Assembly (NCBI RefSeq): GCF_000011105.1
Contig: NC_000961.1
Location: 854,662-918,661 of the forward strand
DNA length: 64,000 nucleotides
Origin: Pyrococcus horikoshii OT3
GTDB lineage: Archaea > Methanobacteriota_B > Thermococci > Thermococcales > Thermococcaceae
Direction of reading: 5' to 3'
Numbering within the stretch: the first letter of the stretch is position 1; the number at the start of each line of letters is the position of its first letter. Of the stretch, positions 20,592-30,041 are shown in pieces. A program made the position numbers and the translations under genes. The notes under the pieces were generated by a model, which was not told the DNA's origin, made no database searches, and saw only the letters and a program-made list of their open reading frames with translations.

Positions 20592-21419
20592 TCACTTCTT
20601 TCTCTTCTTAACCTTCCTTATTCTCTTCTCCTTCCTCAACAAAGTTGCCTCTCCACCTGCTTGCTTTATAACCCTAAGTATCTCCTCCGCTATATCCTCG
20701 AGAACTTCTTCGGCCTTGTAGTAGTCTGGGGCCGTGATGTCTATCCTATACCTCGGTGCTCCTTGATATGTGAACTTAACTTCAATATCTTTCTCCTTGT
20801 TAGCTCTATCCCTGGCCCTTATCAAAGCTTCCTTTATTATCTCAACTCCGTTTGGCTTTGGAACGGTTATCTCAAATTCTGCATCTATAGTTACAGTTGG
20901 AACCTCAACGTAGTTCTCCACTATCTCCTTAAGAACGGGTAACCATTCATCAGGAACATGACCTTTTAAAACTTCAATTCCATCCTTTGCAGCATCTTCA
21001 AACGCTGCATAGACCTCTCCCCATTCTTCTTCCAGCGGAACCCAAACCTCCCTCCACGCAGCTTCAAAATCTTTTCCAAGCTTCTCCGCTGCGAGTCTTA
21101 GTAAGTTCTCAGCTTTCTGAGCTCTCTTAAACTCCTGTAGCTTTGCCTTCCTCTGTTGCTGTGTAACTCTTCTGAGACTTAGATCTATATGACCCTTCCT
21201 TGGATCAACCCTGATAACCTTGGCAACAACTTTCTGTCCCTCTTTGAGGTAGTCTCTAATGTTCCTAACCCACGTCGAGGCCACTTCGCTTATGTGCATG
21301 AACGCTTCCTTCCCAGGATACTCATCAAGCTCGAGGAATGCTCCATAATTATGAATCCTCTTGACAGTAGCGACTACAAACTCACCCTCCTCCGGATATT
21401 CCCTGGCCTTTCTTGGCAT
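20592..21419 (-). CDS. eif2a: Translation initiation factor aIF2 subunit alpha
   Basis: 275-residue alpha subunit of the heterotrimeric initiator-tRNA carrier aIF2. The N-terminal S1 domain spans about 10-85 (FVVATVKRIHNYGAFLEL, HISEVASTWVRNI, GHIDLSLRRV), followed by a helical domain and the alpha-beta domain that contacts aIF2-gamma. The C-terminus is very basic (KRIRKVKKRKK). I start at ATG 21419, which has an ideal GGAGGTGA ribosome site; a 9-residue longer reading is possible but less likely. First gene of the aif2a-nop10-PAC2 operon, diverging from pus10. Confidence 0.96.
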   Translation of the reverse strand: MPRKAREYPEEGEFVVATVKRIHNYGAFLELDEYPGKEAFMHISEVASTWVRNIRDYLKEGQKVVAKVIRVDPRKGHIDLSLRRVTQQQRKAKLQEFKRAQKAENLLRLAAEKLGKDFEAAWREVWVPLEEEWGEVYAAFEDAAKDGIEVLKGHVPDEWLPVLKEIVENYVEVPTVTIDAEFEITVPKPNGVEIIKEALIRARDRANKEKDIEVKFTYQGAPRYRIDITAPDYYKAEEVLEDIAEEILRVIKQAGGEATLLRKEKRIRKVKKRKK

Positions 21420-21455
21420 TGTCTCACCTCCAAGAAGTGCATCCAATGAACATCC

Positions 21456-21463
21456 TTTTAAAG
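21456..21463 (+). promoter_or_regulatory. TATA-like element of pus10
   Basis: TTTTAAAG is centred 25 bp before the ATG at 21485. The spacing predicts a leaderless transcript starting at that codon. This excludes the upstream in-frame ATGs at 21413 and 21446, which lie before the box. Confidence 0.6.
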
Positions 21464-21484
21464 TTGCCCCTTAAAATTCCCTTG

Positions 21485-22660
21485 ATGATAATTGAAAAAG
21501 CCAGAGAAATCCTAGAAAAGCACCCTCTTTGCAATCACTGTCTCGGAAGGATGTTTGCTAAGCTAGGAAAAGGAACCAACGAGGAAAGGGGAAAGGCCAT
21601 AAGGCTGATTCTTAGCATGGAGCTTAATAGGGAAGTTAAAGAACCAGAGAACTGCGAACTCTGTCAAGGAATTTTCCGAAGAATGAATGAACTTTTAGAT
21701 TTGGTGAGGAACGCCGTTGAAGATTATGAATTCCAGACCTTTCAGATAGGTTCCAGGTTTCCCAAGGATATTCTAGAAAAAGAGAAAAAGATCTGGGAGG
21801 AGTTCGGAATAACAACTGGGGAACCAATTAATAGAGAATTCAATAGAGAACTGGGAAAATTATTTGCAAAGGTCACAGGAAAAATTCCGAATAGGGAGAG
21901 GCCTGATATAGTTATAATCGTTGAACCATTCTCAAGCAAAGTTGAGCTACAAGTTAATCCAATCTATGTAGCAGGTAGGTATAGAAAGCTCGTAAGGGGA
22001 ATTCCCCAAACTCCTGCCCCTGGTTTTGAGGAGAGCATAGCAACCATAATCTGCAGGGTTTTTAAGAAGAACTTTAGGGGAAAGTGTATCTTTAAGGGGG
22101 CCGGAAGGGAGGATGTTGACGTGAGAACCCTTGGAAGGGGAAGACCCTTCGTCGTTGAAATCAAAAAGCCAAGGAAGAGAAAGGTAGATTTAAAATTGAT
22201 AGAGGAGGAAATAAATTCCTCAGGGAAAGTAGAAGTTCTTGAGCTTAAATTTATAACGCCCGAAGAGTCCGAGAAGATTCTAACAGCCAGGCACAAAAAG
22301 ATATACGAAGCATTGGTTTACGTTAAGGATGGGGTAAGTGCGGAGGAAGTAGAAAAGGTCGTCAAATCTCTCAAAGGTTCTGAGATAAAGCAGAGAACTC
22401 CTAGAAGAGTCCTTAATAGTAGGGCCGACATCGTTAGAGTGAGAAGGGTGTATAATGTCAGTGGAGAATACATCGACGAGCATCATTTTAAGCTAAAATT
22501 GGTGACCGACGGTGGCCTTTACATAAAGGAGCTTATATCCGGAGATAAAGGAAGGACTAAGCCTTCAGTATCTGAAATATTGGGGAAAGAAGCTTGGTGT
22601 GAGATATTGGACGTTCTAGATGTTTTAGATGGTGATGAAAATGTTGAGGGAGATAGTTGA
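21485..22660 (+). CDS. pus10: tRNA pseudouridine(54/55) synthase Pus10
   Basis: 391-residue archaeal Pus10, which makes pseudouridine 55 (and 54) in the tRNA T-arm. The N-terminal THUMP-containing domain has the [15 protein letters not shown] and CELCQG cysteine pairs, a likely zinc site. The catalytic half holds the conserved [20 protein letters not shown] segment (catalytic Asp in the DVD stretch, near residue 210), then RVRRVY and [21 protein letters not shown]. The start is set by the leaderless promoter. It diverges from aif2a. Its 3' end overlaps the start of the UbiD-family gene by about 20 bp. Confidence 0.95.
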
Positions 22661-23903
22661 AAGCTTTGAAGATCTAGTAGTTATTGATAAGCCCGTCAAG
22701 AAAGAGCTTGAACTGACTAAATTCCTTTTAAAATACAAGGATAAGCCCGTTCTCTTTAAGGATGTTGAAGGATGGGAGGTCGCTGGAAACCTCTGGTCGA
22801 GCAGGGAGAGGATAGCTAAGTTCCTTAACACGGATAATAAAGGGCTTTTAGAGCTTCTCTACGAAGCTATGGAAAAGCCAAAACCATTCTCGGTTGTTGA
22901 GAAAGCAGAATTCCTGAAGAATAGGGAGAAAGTTAACCTGCTCGAGCTTCCAATACCCAAGTATTACCCAAAAGATGGTGGCCCCTATCTCACGTCTGCA
23001 ATGGTGATAGCTAAGAAGGAATTCGTGAACGTTTCTTTTCATAGGATGATGGTTCTCGATGAGGAGAGGGCCGTTATAAGGCTCGTTCCAAGGCACCTCT
23101 ACTCTATGTGGAAGGATAGCGTTGAGCACGGAGAAGAACTTGAGGTTAGAATAGTCCTGGGTAATCCGGTTCACCTCCTATTAGCAGGGGCTACGAGCGT
23201 TGCTTATGGAGTTAGTGAGCTGGAAATAGCATCTGCAATCTCTTTAAAGGCATTCGGAAGGCCCCTTGAAGTAATTAACCTAGATGGAATTCCAACTCCC
23301 GTTGATAGTGAATTCGTCTTTAAGGCTAAGATTACTGATGAAGTAGCCGATGAAGGTCCCTTCGTCGATATAACGGGAACCTACGACATCGTTAGGAAGC
23401 AACCAATTGTCATCTTTGAGGAGATGTACCACGTAGATGATCCGATATTTCACGCCCTTCTCCCTGGGGGATACGAGCATTACATGCTAATGGGATTACC
23501 AAAGGAACCTCAGATATATGCAAGCGTTAAGAAAGTTGTTCCAAAGGTTCATGGGGTTAGATTAACAGAAGGAGGTTGCATGTGGCTCCATGCGGTAGTT
23601 TCGATAACGAAACAACATGAAGGGGATGGCAAAAATGCCATTTTAGCGGCTTTCGCAGGTCATCCCAGCTTAAAGAGGGTTGTAGTGGTCGATGAAGATG
23701 TCAACATCTACGATGACAGGGAAGTTGAATGGGCTATAGCGACGAGGTTTCAACCAGACAGGGATTTAGTGATAATCCCAAATGCAAGGGGATCTTCCCT
23801 AGATCCATCTGGAAAGGATGGTCTAACGGCGAAGTGGGGAATAGATGCAACAAAGCCATTGGATAAAAAGAAAGAGTTTGAGAAGGCTTCCTTAGATTTT
23901 TGA
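22641..23903 (+). CDS. UbiD-family decarboxylase, probable anhydromevalonate phosphate decarboxylase
   Basis: 420-residue member of the UbiD family of prenylated-FMN decarboxylases. Conserved features include [18 protein letters not shown] near 100, RLVPRHL near 146, the [10 protein letters not shown] stretch near 235 carrying the family acidic residues, and the Gly-rich [14 protein letters not shown] near 275. Most archaea have a UbiD homologue that converts trans-anhydromevalonate phosphate to isopentenyl phosphate in the modified mevalonate pathway. This is the natural candidate, but the assignment is by family and lineage. I start at ATG 22641, with GGTGAT 4 bp upstream; in-frame ATGs at 22629 and 22635 are alternatives. 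Translation is probably coupled to pus10. Confidence 0.8.
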
Positions 23904-23943
23904 GTTAATAACCTTGAAGTAAGAATGGAAGGAAGAAACAGAG

Positions 23944-26847
23944 TCACTCGATGAAGATGGCAGGCTTAAGCGGCATTGCTTGCTTTTTCTTCCCTCCCTT
24001 ATCTTCGGTTGGATTTATGATTATCTCAATTCCTAGTTCCTTCTCCATGAACTCCTTGGCCTCTCTTAGGGCTTTCTCTTCATTGATCCTCTTGACATCA
24101 AAGGTTCTCTCCTTTATCAGCTTCTGAACGATCTTGGCAACCTCCTTTCCGTGCTTCCTTATCTCAGAATCCTTCATCAACTCCTCCATAGAGGACTTGA
24201 AGTCCCTTTTCTCACTGACTACCTCCGCAACTTTCCACTTCCAGTCTTCAGCTGTGTATATGTAAGCCCTCTTTGCGTTCTCTATCTTAGCTACCTCTAT
24301 TATCTCCTTAATATCCTCCATAACTGATCTGATGAATTCTTCTTCCGCTTCTATTGTCTCGTTCCACCACTCCTCAACCGGCTCTGGCCACTTTGCTAGG
24401 CTAACGAAGCCTTCACCTCCAAGCTTCTCCCAGAGTTCCTCACATATGTGCGGCGTAAATGGGGCCATAAGTCTAACCCACACATCCGCTAGGGTTCTAA
24501 GCACGTACCTCTTAGCCTCGTCATCCCTTCCCTCGGTTCTTCTTAGGTACCACCTTAAGTCATTCATTATACTGTAGAAGGCCCATTGAACAGCGGTTCT
24601 AGTCCTAAACTCTTCAAGGGCATTAGTTGTCTCTTTTATAGCTTTGTTAAGCCTGTGGAGCATCCATCTATCTATATCCTTCAGCTCGACATTTCCTTTT
24701 ACCTCGTACTCTGCGAATTGACTTATTAGCTCGTAGAACCTTTCGATCTGCTTCCTCAGCTTTCCTACCTCCTTCCTCCTCCAGTCAAAGTCACTGTCAT
24801 GCTCGGCCAAGCTCATTATGTAAAGCCTAACGACATCCGCTCCATTCTCTTCGATGGCATCTATGAAGTTTAGAACGTTCCCCTTGCTCTTACTCATCTT
24901 TTGCCCCTCTAGAGTTCCGAAGCCGTTAACTGCGATTCCCTTGGGCCAATGCTCCTCCCGGAATATCGCCACGTGGTTGAATATGAAGAAAGTCAAGTGG
25001 TTTGGAATTAAGTCTTTACCTGAGCACCTCCAGTCTAGAGGATACCAGTACTCAAACTCTTCCTTCATCTCGTGAATTATCTCAGCTGGGATTCCAGTTT
25101 TTTTCTCAAGCTCCTTCTCCTTATCCTCGCTGAACTCCTCCAGGAATATGTAGTCGAAGAACTCCGGAGTTAGTTTCTCTGGATCTAGCTTCCCTTCCTG
25201 TCTTAGCTTGTTTATGTGCCTGCTGATCGTGTAATAGGCCATGTAGATCGTGGAATCGCTCAAACTCTCAATAACCCACTCAGGATCCCAGGGTAGGGGG
25301 GTTCCAAGCCCAATCTTTCTCGCGCATGCCTTCTTGTCAAGCCAATCTATTATAGCTTCAAACTGAGCCCTCCTGGTCTCTGGTAGAATCTTCATCCTTT
25401 CAAGTGCTTTTCTTGCTTTTTCTTTCCACTCTGGATTTCCATAGTCAATGAACCACTGATCATGGATTATCTTTATTACGGCCCTGTTTCCAAACCTTGA
25501 GATTACGTTCTTCTCGGCGAACTCGTACATTATCTCAGCTATACCTTTTTCCAGCATTTCCTTGGCTATAGCTTCTTTAACCTCCTGGACGGGCTTCCCC
25601 TCGTATGGGGGTACCTTGAATATACCCTTATGGTACTCGGCCTTGTATATAGTTTTAGTTGCCTGCTCCAGTTTCTCCTTATCCTTTTGACTCTTTATGC
25701 CAAGTTTATTTACCTCCTCAACCGCTGGGAAGTCTCCATATCCTTCAAGCTTTATCAGGGAGATGTACGTTATGTTCTCGACGATCCTTGGATCTATGTC
25801 GTACTTCTCAAGTATTTCAGTTTCCCTCTTCAAATCTTCAAGGGCTACGTGGTCGAACGGAGCATGGGCAGGAACGCTCATCACGACTCCAGTAGCGTTG
25901 TCCGGATCGACAAATTCTGCTGGCAAGATAATAACTTCATCCCCACTCACCGGATTTCTCACGTACTTTCCGATTAGCTTCTCTCCCTTGAATTCTTCGA
26001 TCACCTCTATTTCCCTATCCTGGAAGGAGAGCTTGTAAGCAGCTTCTTTACTGACTATCCAAGTTTCTTCCTTATCCTTTCTCCTGACCTTAGCTTTCAC
26101 GTAGGTTGCATTTGGATTTACCCACATATTGGTGACTCCATAGACGGTTTCAGGCCTTAGGGTTGCGGCAGGTAGATATATTACCTCCCCGTTTTCCCTC
26201 AATTCGAACTTTATTATTATGTAATCAAGTATCGGAACATCTTCCCCTTCCATGAGGTCGTGATCTCCAAGTGGGGTTCCAACCACGGGATCCCATCTCA
26301 CTCTATGGGCCCCTTTAACGATGTAGCCTTTCTCCTTCAGCTTCCAGAACTGCCACTCAATGAACTTGCTGAACGGCGGGAATAGGGAGGTTGTGTAGAA
26401 CTCCCTGCTCCAGTCAACGCTAAATCCAGCCCTTATAAACGTCTCTTTTGCTGCTTTCATGAAATACTTAACTATGTTTATTGGATCCTCAAAAGTCCAC
26501 AAAATTTCCTCCGGAACCTTATATACATCCCTATAGATCCATATCGTTTTTGGATCCCTATTCTTTATCCTCTCGGCTATCCCAACTATTGGAGAACCTG
26601 TAATGTGCCATGCCATTGGGAATAGGACGTTGTACCCCTGCATTCTCTTGAATCTGGCTATCACATCTGGAATCGTATAAGTCCTTGCGTGCCCTACGTG
26701 TAGGTGTCCTGACAGATAGGGAAATGCCACTGTAATGTAGAACTTCTTCTCCTTTGGCTTATCTCTTATATTCGGTTCAAAAATCTTCGCCTCAAGCCAC
26801 CTTTTCTGCCATTTCTCCTCAATAGCCTTGAAGTTAAGCTCAGCCAT
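23944..26847 (-). CDS. leuS: Leucyl-tRNA synthetase
   Basis: 967-residue class I synthetase of the archaeal/eukaryotic type. The HIGH motif is present as HVGH (about 50-53) and KMSKS as GQKMSKSKGN near 680. The CP1 editing domain between them contains the LRPETVYGVTN and VPAHAPFDH elements. An archaeal C-terminal extension ends in MPLKPAIFIE. Length is normal. The ATG at 26847 has a GGGAGGT ribosome site about 10 bp upstream. Unusually for this genome, the promoter lies about 130 bp upstream and the leader carries a small reading frame and hairpin (separate entries). Confidence 0.98.
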   Translation of the reverse strand: MAELNFKAIEEKWQKRWLEAKIFEPNIRDKPKEKKFYITVAFPYLSGHLHVGHARTYTIPDVIARFKRMQGYNVLFPMAWHITGSPIVGIAERIKNRDPKTIWIYRDVYKVPEEILWTFEDPINIVKYFMKAAKETFIRAGFSVDWSREFYTTSLFPPFSKFIEWQFWKLKEKGYIVKGAHRVRWDPVVGTPLGDHDLMEGEDVPILDYIIIKFELRENGEVIYLPAATLRPETVYGVTNMWVNPNATYVKAKVRRKDKEETWIVSKEAAYKLSFQDREIEVIEEFKGEKLIGKYVRNPVSGDEVIILPAEFVDPDNATGVVMSVPAHAPFDHVALEDLKRETEILEKYDIDPRIVENITYISLIKLEGYGDFPAVEEVNKLGIKSQKDKEKLEQATKTIYKAEYHKGIFKVPPYEGKPVQEVKEAIAKEMLEKGIAEIMYEFAEKNVISRFGNRAVIKIIHDQWFIDYGNPEWKEKARKALERMKILPETRRAQFEAIIDWLDKKACARKIGLGTPLPWDPEWVIESLSDSTIYMAYYTISRHINKLRQEGKLDPEKLTPEFFDYIFLEEFSEDKEKELEKKTGIPAEIIHEMKEEFEYWYPLDWRCSGKDLIPNHLTFFIFNHVAIFREEHWPKGIAVNGFGTLEGQKMSKSKGNVLNFIDAIEENGADVVRLYIMSLAEHDSDFDWRRKEVGKLRKQIERFYELISQFAEYEVKGNVELKDIDRWMLHRLNKAIKETTNALEEFRTRTAVQWAFYSIMNDLRWYLRRTEGRDDEAKRYVLRTLADVWVRLMAPFTPHICEELWEKLGGEGFVSLAKWPEPVEEWWNETIEAEEEFIRSVMEDIKEIIEVAKIENAKRAYIYTAEDWKWKVAEVVSEKRDFKSSMEELMKDSEIRKHGKEVAKIVQKLIKERTFDVKRINEEKALREAKEFMEKELGIEIIINPTEDKGGKKKQAMPLKPAIFIE

Positions 26848-26986
26848 GCCTAAAACCTCCCTTTAATTTTGTAAGAGAAGAGCTAGAATAACAAGTAGGG
26901 AAGTCAGTGGACATCAAAGATACGGAGGAGAAGGTACTCCCTCCTCATTGGCATCGCTTCTTGTAAGGGTCTTGGGTATTTAAAAG
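26848..26986 (-). promoter_or_regulatory. leuS promoter and long structured leader
   Basis: On the minus strand a TATA-like CTTTTAAATA (26977-26986) predicts a start near 26954, giving a leader of roughly 107 bases. That is long for an archaeon whose neighbours are leaderless or nearly so. The leader has a GC-rich hairpin at about 26924-26944 (arms GGAGG and CCTCC plus an inner GAG/CTC with a bulge). The hairpin overlaps the Leu codons of a 16-codon frame beginning at the predicted transcript 5' end. A GGGAGGT ribosome site then precedes leuS. Regulation by leucine or tRNA-Leu charging is a hypothesis. Confidence 0.5.
26904..26954 (-). CDS. Candidate leucine-rich leader peptide upstream of leuS
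   Basis: A 16-codon frame reads MPMRREYLLLRIFDVH and ends in TGA 56 bp before the leuS ATG. Its ATG is 27 bp from the centre of the TATA-like box, exactly where a leaderless message would start. It has three consecutive Leu codons (CTT CTC CTC) and lies in front of the leucyl-tRNA synthetase gene. The Leu codons are in the 3' arm of a predicted hairpin. This resembles bacterial attenuation peptides, but the match could be chance. No homologues were checked. Confidence 0.35.
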   Translation of the reverse strand: MPMRREYLLLRIFDVH

Positions 26987-27078
26987 TTTTGATTTAGTTT
27001 TACTATGCACAATATAACTAAAATACCAAAATACTTATAAATATTTAATTTATGACTAATGCATTGAGGTGACTTAAA

Positions 27079-28109
27079 ATGGATAAAAAATATTTTTATC
27101 AATAGTAAGATATCTAATAATATTTTATTGTTAGTGTATTTTCCAACATACACAATAGCCAGTGACTCCAGAAATATTGAAAAAGAGAATTATAATGCGC
27201 TTAAAGAAATTGCAGAGATCGAACAAGAGTTAATAGAGAGAGAAAGGCGCGATCCAAAAGTCCAAGAATACTATAAGATTCTTAAACTTATGGAAATGAA
27301 CAATATTGACACTAGAAAATTTTTCCTTAAACTTGAGAATAGGATAAGAAAAACTCATGAAATTATAACAATTGAAAAAGCAATAGAGTTAGCTAAGGAA
27401 TATTACGAAAATGTAACTGGAAAATCAATAGAAAATGAGCTCCTTATGGTCAATCTTCCAGATATAGGTTACAAAGATAATGAATACTTCAAGCCTTTAG
27501 CGTCTAGTGACGAAGTCGATGTAATATATGATGTCAATAATCCTTCCACTTCTAGTAGTAGTAGAATATATGTTAGGACTCTTACTAAGTTGAGGTTTGA
27601 TGTTATTATACTTGGACTTCTTACCATTCGCCTGAAGAGGAGAAAAATTGGGTTCTGGAGGATTTACAAGATAAATCATGATAAAACAGATACACATAAA
27701 ATATTTTGTCAATGCAAAAAGCCAAAAAGCATACTACGAGGGAGAAAATTGGGGAGTTCAGATGACCACACTTAAGCCTCTATACCCAATTTAACCTATG
27801 AAAGCTTTGAAAACCATGGACTTCCCTGGTTATCGCGAGTATCCTTATGCTTGGGTTGAGCTTTGGAGTGAGGCTAATTATTATCCTGATAGTGATAAGT
27901 GGACGTTTGTTGGGTATCCTCATGATTGGGATGGGGGTGCGGGAAGGATTAAGGGTAGTGGGGAAGTGCACACGAGTGCCGGATATGCAATGATAGACTA
28001 CAGTCCATACCCACTATTGGCCTACAGAGAATTTGGAGGCGGTTCTGAAACCCACATCTCAATAAAACTATACTCCACAATATTGCACCAACAACAAATC
28101 CAACGCTAA
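27079..28109 (+). pseudogene. Decayed exported-protein gene with several frameshifts and one in-frame stop
   Basis: A GAGGTGA ribosome site (27066-27072) precedes ATG 27079, but that frame stops after MDKKYFYQ. The frame then shifts into a hydrophobic stretch (NILLLVYFPTYTIAS) like the core of a signal peptide, and a helical, charged region to about 27605. From 27601 another frame carries YYTWTSYHSPEEEKNW. From about 27675 a third frame carries IKYFVNAKSQKAYYEGENWG, hits TAA at 27792, and continues in the same frame as a Trp/Tyr/Gly-rich C-terminal domain (WVELWSEANYYPDSDKW) to 28109. Together they read as one gene of about 340 codons. I do not recognise the family. The tract is AT-richer than its neighbours. 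Confidence 0.6.
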
Positions 28110-28166
28110 CACTTTAATTTTATATTTTTTATAGTTTAAAATTAATTTCTCGAGGAGGTGGAGAAT

Positions 28167-29128
28167 ATGAAAAGTCTTATTTTTATCATCAACAACTGCA
28201 TACTCCACCCTTGGAACATTGCTAGGATACGTTGATGGGTATAAAATATTCTATTCAGAATATTATAAGGTGACAGTTGTTGATCCCGAGGGAAGGATAG
28301 TTTGGTCAATCCCATTACGTTATTATTCCTCAGTTGCCCTAGGAAAAGATTTTCTAATAGTCGCCAATCCAGACGAGGACATGTATAAGGTTAACGTAAC
28401 GATTTACCTGCCAAAAACTAACGAAACATTCCAGTACTTCTTCCCCCTCGATCGACCAAATACGATAATAAAAGCCGTTGCAAATGGAAGTTATGCAGTT
28501 GTTGGTGTACCCTACACGTGGATGCTCTATTATTTTAAGAGGGAAAAGCTCCTTTGGGAAGGTTCACTCTCAATTGAATGTGGCTATGAGGATTATCCCT
28601 ACTTTACTTTACACCTAAGCAGGAATGGCTTTGGCTATGCAATATCAAGCGATGGCTATGCTGTCACTTTCTTTAGTCCCAATATGTGGGGGAGTTTTTT
28701 CACCTAACGAGGACGAGAATTATTGCCTAAGCTTCGTTGAAGAGCCACCAAAGAATCTTAGCCAGGTTCTCGGCGCTGAAATTCTTACTAAATGCTTAGT
28801 CCTTAAGATGAAGTACAGAGGTAAAGAAAAGGGGCTCTACTTCTACAAGTTTGAGGCACATAGCGGGGATGACTTTACATTTAAAGCTGAATACACGGAA
28901 AACACACTAGCAAATTCTGAGTATCTTCTAGCTTTTTACAAGGATTATATTGCTCTCTTTAACTGCTCTGGAGAAGTCCTCCGTATCAAAGGAACCTTTA
29001 ACGAGGCATATCTTGCAGGAGAGGGCTTTGCTCTCGTTAAATATAGAGAGAACGAAGTTTATATTACCCTTTTAAAGGTAGAAGAGAAGCCCGAAGTCAG
29101 GTTCATTAGAGCTGCCCTTTGGAAATGA
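28167..29128 (+). pseudogene. Frameshifted exported beta-propeller-like protein gene
   Basis: A strong GAGGAGGTGGAG ribosome site precedes ATG 28167, but its frame ends after about 22 codons. Shifting one base in the AAAA run just after the start gives VLFLSSTTAYSTLGTLLGYVDGY and a 150-residue propeller-like stretch (KVTVVDPEGRIVWS, ALGKDFLIVANP, AISSDGYAVTF). At GGGGGAGTTTTTT near 28690-28700 the frame shifts again; the remaining 140 residues (FSPNEDENYCLSF onward, LLAFYKDYIALFNCSGEVL) run to 29128. The intact protein would be about 320 residues and exported. Both breaks sit at homopolymers, so sequencing error is possible, but the neighbour is also broken. Confidence 0.6.
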
Positions 29129-29141
29129 ATAGACAGAAAGA

Positions 29142-30041
29142 TTAAGAGCACTCCTTTAGCATTAAGAAGAGGAGAAGTAATACTAAAACAAATCCAGGAC
29201 CACAAATCTGGGTTAAATTGCTTGATGTACTAGGAGTATTTGTTCCTGTTCTAGTTTTATTGCAAGTAATCTTTTGTAGGGGTTCTATGGGTAGTTTTAC
29301 GATTGTTCCATTCTCAATCCCAAAGATTAGTGGAACATCACGTATGCTCATGCTAATGGGAACGGTAATGACACTCTCATTGACGAGTACAACTCTATTC
29401 TTTGCTTTAAAAGCCGTCAATGAAGAGTTTACCACCCCAAGTCTAGTCATAAACCGCTTTTCTCTAATTCTACTTCCATGAAGTTTTGACGTGGGAGGCT
29501 CAAAGAGTTTGATCAATGTGTCATTGCAATTTTTGAGTGAAGTTCCGTTAGGATAAGTTATGTCAATGCATTTTGAAACCAATTCAAAGCAATCGTCTTT
29601 AAACCGGTAAACCTCCTCCACTCGAATATTCCTTATAAGGGGAAAGCTTCTGGGCTTGCCATTAATTGTGAGAGTGACGTTTTTGTATGTTTCCCTATAC
29701 GTGGAAATTCGCACGGCGTAGAGGGTGTCATTTAGGAATCCTGCTGGCATTGTCCAGTCAAGTGGAGGGCCGAATCCACCCACGAGGAATGCCCTCCTAC
29801 CATCAGTAAGGATTAGGTAGGAATTCACAGTGTCAACCCTCTCAACCCACTCACCAGCAATCATTTCGCAAATGTAGCTCCAATGAGAGACCTCCACTAA
29901 AATCCAACCATCCACCTGGGAGACAGAACTAACACTGTAAACCTCGTGCGGAGAACAATCCGCAGACACCACTGGGCAGAGGAACATAAGAGAGAAAAGT
30001 AAAATAGGAACGAGAAGAGGAGATGGAAATCGTTTACACAT
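29142..30041 (-). CDS. CGP-CTERM surface protein
   Basis: 299-residue exported protein with an N-terminal signal peptide (LLVPILLFSLMFLCPVVSA) and an extracellular domain with several Cys and many N-glycosylation sequons. A Thr/Ser-rich linker (TRTGTNTPSTSSN) is followed by CGPG and a hydrophobic helix. This is the CGP-CTERM sorting signal of Thermococcales, expected to be processed and lipid-modified at the Cys. The tail after the helix is LKECS rather than the usual Arg cluster. The body is unrecognised. It overlaps the upstream DUF4855 gene by 8 bp, so the two are likely one operon. Confidence 0.75.
   Translation of the reverse strand: MCKRFPSPLLVPILLFSLMFLCPVVSADCSPHEVYSVSSVSQVDGWILVEVSHWSYICEMIAGEWVERVDTVNSYLILTDGRRAFLVGGFGPPLDWTMPAGFLNDTLYAVRISTYRETYKNVTLTINGKPRSFPLIRNIRVEEVYRFKDDCFELVSKCIDITYPNGTSLKNCNDTLIKLFEPPTSKLHGSRIREKRFMTRLGVVNSSLTAFKAKNRVVLVNESVITVPISMSIRDVPLIFGIENGTIVKLPIEPLQKITCNKTRTGTNTPSTSSNLTQICGPGFVLVLLLLFLMLKECS

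Noticed and set aside
26895-26960. leuS leader as a C/D box RNA, because ATGAGGA, TTGATGT and CTGA occur in order on the minus strand
   Set aside because: The C-like box deviates from RUGAUGA, there is no D' box, and only three bases separate the C'-like box from CTGA, leaving no room for a guide.
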